Shown here piece after piece: positions 9,901-18,900 of a stretch of 64,000 bases of DNA. Every line of letters starts with the position of its first letter. Positions within the stretch are counted from its first letter, which is position 1. The translations under genes and the position numbers were made by a program. Under the pieces are notes generated by a model, which was not told the DNA's origin, did not search any database, and was given only the letters and a program-made list of their open reading frames with translations. This DNA comes from Lactobacillus sp. Sy-1 (GTDB lineage Bacteria > Bacillota > Bacilli > Lactobacillales > Lactobacillaceae), in the NCBI RefSeq assembly GCF_019303535.1, contig NZ_JACCIU010000001.1, positions 434,001-498,000 on the forward strand, given 5' to 3'.

Positions 9901-12900
9901 GTACGGCGATTTCCGCTGCTAGCGTGGCAAATAGTGCTGCGAATGAAGCTACGAATGCCAATTCCGCTGCTTCAACTGCTGCCAGTAACGCTGTAACTCA
10001 ATCTAGTGTTGCCGCCAGCGCCAGTTCAGTTGCGGCAAGTGCTAATTCGGTCGCTAGTGCTACCCAAGCGAGTGCCGCTGCCGTTGTTCAGGCAATTGCG
10101 AACGCGAGTGCCGCCCAAAGCGATGCTAATACGGCTGCTAAGTACGTAACCGCAGCTTCCGTTGCTAATAGTAGCGCTAGTGCGACCGTTCCATCTGCTA
10201 ATTCTAATGCGGTCAATGCTGCTAATAGTGCTTCAGCAACTGCCAGTGATACCGCAGCCCTAAGTTCCACTAATTCAGTAGTAGCTAGCATCGCATCAGC
10301 CAACGCCACTGATTCAGTGGTCGCAAGCATCGCTAGTTCGGTGGCTGCTTATCAATCCGCTGCCGTTAGTGCGAGTGCTGCTGGATCGAACGCTGCTGCT
10401 CAGGCTGCAATTGCAAGTTCGACCGCCAGTTCTGCTGCTCAACAAGCCGCAAGTCAATCCCAAGTAGCTTCCAGTGCGAGTGCTGCTGCACAGTCATACG
10501 CTACCGCTGCCTCCAGTGCGGCTCAAAATGGTGATAGTGCTACGGTTTCAAAAAACGCTAGTCTAGTTAGTTCAGCAATTGCTGTTGCTTCCCAAGCCGC
10601 CATCAATGGGTCTTCCTATGCTAACCAAGTCGTAAGTGCGGCTCAGCAAGCAACGATTGAATCACAGAGTGCCGCAAGTGCTAAAACAGCTACCCAATCA
10701 GCTGCAGATGCGGCTGCTCAATTGCAAGTGAGCCTTGTCAATTCAGTAGCTGCTGTTAACTCGGCTGCGAATAGTGAAGCTAGCGTTGCCCAACCAGTGG
10801 CATCACAAGCTACCAATGATGCTAGTCAAGCTACTGCAGGAACTGCTGATAATTCACAAGCGGTTGATAAGCGTTCTTCAGTTGCTAGTTCAGCTGCCAG
10901 TTCAGCCTCAATGGCTGCTGGAAGTGCCCAGAATGCTGCCACTGGAGCTAGTCAAGCAGCTGCAGAAAACCCAGCTGATTCCACAATTGCAAGCCTTGCT
11001 ACGGTGGCCTCTTCAGCTGCTGTGGTAGCAAGCAGTGCTGCTACGGTTGCCAACCAGGCTTCCCAAACGGCTTGGACGGCATCTTCAACCGCCAATAGTG
11101 CTAATTCAGCTGCGCAAAGTGCTAGTGTTGCTACCAATAGCTACGCGACCGTTGCTTCAGGTGAATCAGTAGCTGCTGCTCAGGCAGCTAGTGCTGGAAA
11201 CATGTCTGCCGCTAAGTCCCATGCTGATGCCGCTTCCAATGCAGCTGCGAGTGCGGCTGCCCAAGCAACCGTTGCAGAAAATGCATCCACTGCAGCCAGT
11301 CAAGCTGCTGTAGACGCTTCCAGTGCTGCATCGTTGGCCCAAAGTGCGAACGATGTTGCCCAATCAGCAAATTCCGTTGCCACAAGTGCTGAAAACGAGG
11401 CGGTTAAGGACAGCCAAGCGAATGCCGCTAGCGCCGCTGCTAATCGTTCTGCAGCTTCTAGTGCTAATTCAGCTGCTCACTCGTACGCTAGTGGGGCTTC
11501 CGTTAGTGTTTCGAATGCTGATGCGGATGATCAACAAGCTGCTAGCGATGTTAATACAACTAGCGTTGCCAATACGGGCGCTAGTCAATCTGCGAGTGCC
11601 GTTAACCAAGTTGCAACTTCAGCGAACTCCGTTGCGAGTGCTAATGCCAGCAATTCGGTGATTAGTAGTGCCGCTGCTAAGGTTAATTCTGCTAATATTG
11701 TAGCTGCCAGTGCCGCTGCTGATGCGGTAACTGCTAACGAACAAGCCGCTGCTGCAATGGTGACAGCGACTACTGCCAGTCACACTGCTAGCGTGCAAAA
11801 TTCACTAGCTCAACAGGCAGCGACTGATGCTTCCATTGCTAGCTCTAAAGCTGACTCTGCATATGCTGCAAAGGACTATGCTGCCGGCAATAGCTACGTT
11901 AATACTGCTATTCAGAATGCCAGCAACGCCCAAGCTGCTAGTCAAGCAGCGAGTGCTGCAGCGAGTGCGATTAAGGCGGCAACTGACTTGGCATCCAGTG
12001 CCGCTGTGCGTGCAACAACAGATTCGCAAACCGCTGCCCAGGCGTCCACTGCTGCATCAAGTGCGGCTGCCGAATTGAATACGGCTGTCTCCACTCAGAA
12101 CAACCAGGTAAGTGCTGCTGATTCCATTGCTAGTGCTGCCGTTGCTGCTAATCGTTCTGCTGCCGTTGCAAGTAATCACGCCGAAACCAACAGTGCGGTT
12201 ACGTCTAGTAACGCCAGTGCCACTAGCTCGCTAGCTTCACAAACTTCCATTGCTGCTAGCCTAGCAAGTTCGCAAGCTTCTGATGCTCACAATGCGGTCA
12301 GCATTGCTAATTCTGCTTTGAACTTGGAACCATCTGCTGATTCGGGCACTAAATCCGCCTTAAGCAGTGATGCTTCTGTAGCTACTGCTGCTGCCAACCA
12401 AGCTGACGCTGCTAATAATAATGCTAGTGCGGCCAACCAGGCTGCAACCAGTGCTAACAATGCTGCTAATTTAGCATCAACTAGTGCCTCAGTTGCCCGT
12501 TCTGCAGCCCAATCGGCAACTACAGCTGCCACTAGTTTTGCTAGCCAAGCAGTTGCCGCAGCGGTAGCTGGGGATAGTTCGGCTGCTGATAGTTATAATC
12601 AACAGGCGCAGACCGCTGCTAATAGCGCTGCAACTCAAAATGCTAGTGCTCAGGCTGCCGATAGTGCTGCTGCAAATGCAAGCATGGTTGCTGCTAACGC
12701 CGTGCAAAGTGCAGAGACTGCCGTAAGCGTTGCCAGTTCAGCTAATTCATTGGCATCCAGCGCTGCATCAGATGCACAATCACGGGTTGCTAGTTATGAT
12801 GCTAACCAGAGCAAGCAACGGGCAAGCAATGCCGCTTCTGCTACCAGTAGCCATAGTGCCGCAATTGCTTCTAACGGTACCGATGTTGCTAGTGATGCGA

Positions 12901-15900
12901 CCACCACTAGCCAGGCCGTTAGTGCAATTTCCCAAACCGTTAGCGCTGCAAACAGTGCTGTAACTGCCACTAATCAGTTAGTTTCTGACCATCCTAAGAA
13001 TGCAGTTATTGCTACTGCTAATTCAACAGCCCAGTCAGCAGCCATAGTAGCAAGTCAAGCTAGTGCAGATGCTAGTTTAGCTAGTCAAATTGTGGCAAGT
13101 GCTTCTACCACCGTTAGTTCCGCTTCTGAAGTAGCTAGTTCTGCTCAAGCTGCTGCGAATGCTGCTAACTACGCGGCCAGTAGTGCTGCTGCAGCTGCTA
13201 GTGATCCAAATCTTTCACCAGCAGCACGGGAAACAGCCAAATCTGCTGCTGCGAATGCTGCAGATCAGGCTGCTGCTCAAGAAAAAGTAGCATCGCAAGC
13301 TGCCAATGATGCTAGTAATGCTGCGAGTGCTGCAGATCAGGCTGCCGCTCGGGCAACGAAGGATCAATCAATTGCTGCTACTGCTGCTCAGCAAGCAAAG
13401 GATGCTCAACAAGCTGCTCAAAATGCTGCGAACGCTGGAAATCAATATGATTCTGCTGCTGATTCAGCAGCTGCAGCTGCTGCTAGCGCGAATGCAACGG
13501 GATCAACTGCTGCAGTTAGTGCGGCCAATGCTTCTAATCAAGCTGATCAGGCAGCTAGTCAAGCCAGTTCATCCACTAGCGTTACCAGTAGTAACAGCGC
13601 CATTATTAGTGGAATCACAAGTACTACCAATAGCATTGCTGCTGCTCACTCAGCAAACCAAGTGATTAGTGCTGCCGCCACCGCTGTTAGTTCAGCGTCA
13701 GTCGTTGCCAGTGCTGCTACTTCCGATGCGGTAGTTGCCAACGATGCTGCACAAAGTGCTAAGGCTACCGCTAGCTCAGCCGTTGTAGTTGCTAATTCTG
13801 CTAGTACAACCGCTAGTTCGGCAAACGTTGCCGCAGCATCTGCAGCATCCGCAGCCAAGAGTTACGCTAGTGAGGGGAATGAGGATTCCGCAGCCAGCGC
13901 CGTTACGGTTGCTTCCATTCAGGCATCAGTCGCCAGTGCCGCTGCTACTTCAGCTGCGCTAGCTTCACAAGCTGCTTCTGCAGCAAACCAAGCTGCATCC
14001 AGTGCCGCTATTCGGGCTGCTAGTGATGCAGTTGTGGCAATCTCTGCCTCAGCTGTAGCTAGTTTTGCCAATTCCGTGGCCAACTCCGCCACATCCGCTG
14101 AACAACAGGCAATCAGCAGCGCCGATGATTCGTCATCAGCTGCAAGCAGTGCCAACACTGTCGCAACGAGTGCCGCTAGTGGCACCAACAGTAATCAAGG
14201 GCAAACTTCTCAAAGTGCAGCCCAAACCAGTTCATCCACTAGCAATGCTGCTAATGATGATCAATCTGCAGCCAGTGATGCTTCCGCAACCAGCAGCGTC
14301 TTCTCTGACCATCCAAAGAACCAGGTAGTTAGTTCCGCTGCATCGGTGGTAAACTCTGCTGCCGCCACCGCCAGCTCCGCTCATTCCGCAGCCAGTGTTG
14401 CCAACTCGACTGCCCAATCAGCTAAGTCAACTGCCGATAGTGCATCTGAATCGGCAAGTGCTGCTAGTTCCGCAGCCAGTGCTGCCAACTCCGCGGCCAG
14501 TTCCGCCGCATCCGCTGCTAAGAGCTACGCTGTTGCCGGGGATAGTGCGAGCGCTGAAAGTGCTAATTCGGTCGCATCATCTGCCGCTGATAGTGCTAAG
14601 GCAGCGCAAAACTCTGCCGCAGCTGCTTCCCAAACTGCTGCTAACGCCAGCCAAGCCGCATCCACTGCCGCTAGTCAAGCTGCCAGTGCTGCAATCGTAG
14701 CTAGTTCCGCAGCGGCAACTGCCAGTTCCGCCAATTCCGTGGCTAACTCCGCAGCTTCCGCTGAACAACAGGCAATCAGCAGCGCTGATGATTCGTCATC
14801 AGCTGCAAGCAGTGCCAACACTGCCGCAACGAGTGCCACTAGTGGCGCTAATGGTGATCAAGTGCAAACTTCTCAAAGTGCGGCTCAAACGAGTTCATCC
14901 ACTAGCAACGCTGCCAACGATGATCAATCAGCATCCAGTGATGCATCTGCAACTAATAGCGTCTTCTCTGACCATCCAAAGAACCAGGTAGTTAGTTCCG
15001 CTGCATCGGTGGTAAACTCTGTTGCCGCCACCGCTGGCTCTGCTCATTCCGCAGCCAGTGTTGCCAACTCGACTGCCCAATCAGCTAAGTCCACTGCCGA
15101 TAGTGCATCTGAATCGGCAAGTGCTGCTAGTTCCGCAGCCAGTGCTGCCAACTCCGCGGCCAGTTCCGCCGCATCCGCAGCCAGGAGCTACGCTTCTGCT
15201 GGGGAAAGTGCTAGTGCCGAAAGCGCTAATTCAGTCGCATCCGCTGCCGCTGATAGTGCTAAGGCAGCGCAAAACTCTGCTGCTGCTGCTTCCCAAACCG
15301 CTGCTAACGCCAGCCAAGTTGCATCCAATGCCGCTAGTCAAGCTGCCAGTGCAGCGACCGTGGCCAGTTCTGCTGCCGCAACTGCCAGTTCCGCTACCTC
15401 AGTTGCTAACTCCGCAGCATCCGCTGAACAACAGGCAATCAGCAGCGCCGATGATTCGTCATCAGCTGCAAGCAGTGCCAACACTGTCGCAATGAGTGCC
15501 GCTAGTGGCACCAACAGTAATCAAGGGCAAACTTCTCAAAGTGCGGCTCAAACGAGTTCATCCACTAGCAATGCTGCTAACGATGATCAATCTGCAGCCA
15601 GTGATGCATCTGCAACTAATGGCGTCTTCTCTGACCATCCAAAGAACCAGGTAGTTAGTTCCGCTGCATCGGTGGTAAACTCTGCTGCCGCCACCGCCAG
15701 CTCCGCTCATTCCGCAGCCAGCGCTGCCAACTCGACTGCCCAATCAGCTAAGTCAACTGCCGATTCAGCATCTGAATCGGCAAGTGCTGCTAGTTCCGCA
15801 GCCAGTGCTGCCAACTCCGCGGCCAGTTCTGCCGCATCCGCTGCCAGGAGCTACGCTTCTGCCGGGGACAGTGCCAGTGCCGAAAGCGCTAATTCAGTCG

Positions 15901-18900
15901 CATCCGCTGCCGCTGATAGTGCTAAGGCAGCGCAAAACTCTGCCGCAGCTGCTTCTCAAACCGCTGCTAACGCCAGCCAAGTTGCATCCAATGCCGCTAG
16001 TCAAGCTGCCGGTGCTGCAATCGTAGCTAGTTCCGCAGCGGCAACTGCCAGTTCCGCTACCTCAGTTGCTAACTCCGCAGCATCCGCTGAACAACAGGCA
16101 ATCAGCAGCGCCGATGATTCGTCATCAGCTGCAAGCAGCGCTAACACTGCCGCAACGAGTGCCGCTAGTGGCACCAACAGTAATCAAGGGCAAACTTCTC
16201 AAAGTGCAGCCCAAACCAGTTCATTCACTAGCAATGCTGCCAACGATGATCAATTCGCATCCAGTGATGCATCTGCAACTAATAGCGTCTTCTCTGATCA
16301 TCCAAAGAATAAGGTAATTAGTTCCGCAGATTCAGTAGTAAACTCTGCTTCCTCAGTTGCTAGCTCTGCTCATTCCGCAGCCAGCGCTGCCAACTCAACC
16401 GCTCAATCAGCTAAGTCAACTGCCGATTCAGCATCTGAATCAGCAAGTGCCGCGAGTTCCGCTGCCAGTTCCGCTAACTCCGTTGCTAGTTCCGCCGCAT
16501 CCGCTGCCAAGAGCTACGCTGTTACCGGGGATAGTGCGAGCGCTGAAAGTGCTAATTCGGTCGCATCAGCTGCCGCTGATAGTGCTAAGGCAGCGCAAAA
16601 CTCTGCCGCAGCTGCTTCCCAAACTGCTGCTAATGCCAGCCAAGTTGCATCTAGTGCGGCTAGTCAAGCCGCCAGTGCCGCGACCGTGGCCAGTTCCGCT
16701 GCCGCAACTGCCAGTTCCGCCAATTCTGTGGCTAGTTCCGCTGCTCAAGATGGTGATCAAGGTGTCGCTATTGCCAGCGCTGCCGTTTCAACCGCAGCCA
16801 GTGCCAATGCTGTCGCATCTAAAGCCGCCAGTGGAGCCGCTAATGACGCTAACCAAGCTGCTAAGTATGCTAGCCAAGCTAATGATTCAACGAGTGCGGC
16901 CCACAGTGATAACTCTGGAGTGGCCAGTGCAACTAGTCAGGCTAATTCCATCTTATCCAGTCATCCCAAGAACCAAGTCGTAAGTTCCGCTGCATCGGTT
17001 GCAGACTCCGCATCATCAGTGGCTAGTTCTGCAACTTCCGATGCAGATATCGCCAATTCACAGGCTGCTGCTGCTAAAGCCGCTGCTAGCGTTGCCGCAA
17101 GTGCTGCCGCTTTAGCTGCTAGTAATGCTGCGGTTGCAAATTCAAATGCGGATGTTGCTGCTTCAGCAGCGCAAAGCTATGCGGATGATGGAGACTCGAC
17201 TTCAGCAGCTAGTGCTAATGCTGTTGCCGCTAGTCAAGCCGCTACTGCCGTTTCAGCTGCTAGTCAAGCTGTTGCTGCTAGCAATGCCGCTAGCGTTGCA
17301 ACTGAATCAGCTTCCAGTGCTTCCGTAAGGGCTGCGAGTGATGCTGCAATCGTAAAGGTGGCCTTATCGACTGCAAATAGCGCTGCATCTGCAGCTCAAT
17401 CAGCTGCGGATGCCCAGAGTAACGCTATTAAGTCTGCTAACTCTGCTAATAGTCAGGCCACTAGCATCAGTAATGCAACTTCAAGTGAAGCTGCAGGGAC
17501 ATCTTCAGCTAATGCCAACACTGCAGCTAATACCAACGCCGTTAATTCGGATAACTCGAATACGCAGTCTAATAATAGTGCTGCTGGCTCTGCCACTGCA
17601 GTTGCTAGTGCAATTGCTTCTGGTGCCCCACAAAACGGAAGTGCGCAGTCCGCTGCAAAGGTTGCAGAATCAGCTAATTCAGTTGCTTCTTCTGCCGCAA
17701 TGGTGGCAAGTAGCGCGAATGCAACTGCGCAAAGTGCTAATCAAGCTGCTAGTGCTGCCAACTCGGTTGCGGCGAGTGCCAATCGTCAGGCAAGTACGGC
17801 GGCTCAATCAGCCCAGTCACTTGCTTCAGCTGTGTCATCCGCTGCTGCTGACGGAAACTCGAGTGCGGTAACGTCACTTAACTCAGCGTTAAGTTCCGCT
17901 ACTTCTGCCATTAATAGCTACTATCATGTTGCTAGTGCTGAAAAGCATAGTGCCCAGTCCGCAGCTAGTGTTGCTGCTAGTGCTCAACAGGTGGCATCCG
18001 CGGCTGCCGTTGTAGCTAGTTCTGCCAATTCAGTTGCGCAAAGTGCAGCTGCATTAGCATATCAAGTGACTCATTTGACTAATCAAGCTAGCCAATACGC
18101 ATCGAATACTGCTGAAATTAATCCAAATGTTTCTCAGGCTGCTATGATTGCTAGTTCGGCAGCTAGTGTTACTACGCAGTATTCAATTGTCGCCAGCAGT
18201 AGTACCTCGCAAACGGCATTCCCAACTAATTCTGCTCAGGAATTAACTAGCCAAGCCATTAGTTTAGCTAGTCAATATCCAGATAACCAATCACTAGCTA
18301 GCTATGCAACAATTGCTAGTTCTGCTTTCATAACGATCTCAGCTGCCTCTGCCGATGCAGTAATCGCTAACCAAATTGCAGGGGCGGCCACTGCAGTTGC
18401 TAACAGTGCAGCAACTGCGGCTGCCTCTGCCGCTCGGATTGCGAACTATACGGTCGCTGCTGTTAACTCTGCTAATTCAGCAGCAGCTGCTGCTTATAAT
18501 CGGGGAGATGCCGCGTTAGGCGATAGTTACGCCCACGAGGCTTCAATCGCAGCTACTGGTGCAGCGAGTGCGAATGCAGACGTTGAACGTTATAACTCCA
18601 TTGCAGTTTCTGCTGCATCGATGGCAAGTGCTGCTGCTGCTCGTGCTGCTAGTGATTATCAAACGATTATTTTAGCGGCTAAGGTAGTCTTCAGTGCTAA
18701 TTCTGCGGCTACCTCAGCTGCCGCTAGTGCTGGAAACTTCTATCAAGATGGGTTAAACGATGCTAAGGCCAAAGTTAAACGTGATCCGCAAATGGCAAGT
18801 CAGCCAACCTATCAAGCTGCTTATGATGGTTATCAAGATGGGTTCAACCACCGGACAGCGAAGACGAACTTTGCTGGACAGACGGCGGTTTATCGGAATG

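Noticed and set aside
15022-15495. Leu/Pro-rich + strand frames, repeated through all stalks
   Set aside because: They are shifted readings of GCT, GCC and TCC codons, which give CTG, CCG and CCA runs. They recur with every repeat unit and are not independent genes.
7440-18710. Antifreeze-like or LEA-like 11-residue Ala repeats
   Set aside because: Ala positions fit a 3-4 heptad step over tens of residues. I found no consistent 11-residue register, and the Gly-Asp and Pro-Asn turns argue for helical hairpins.
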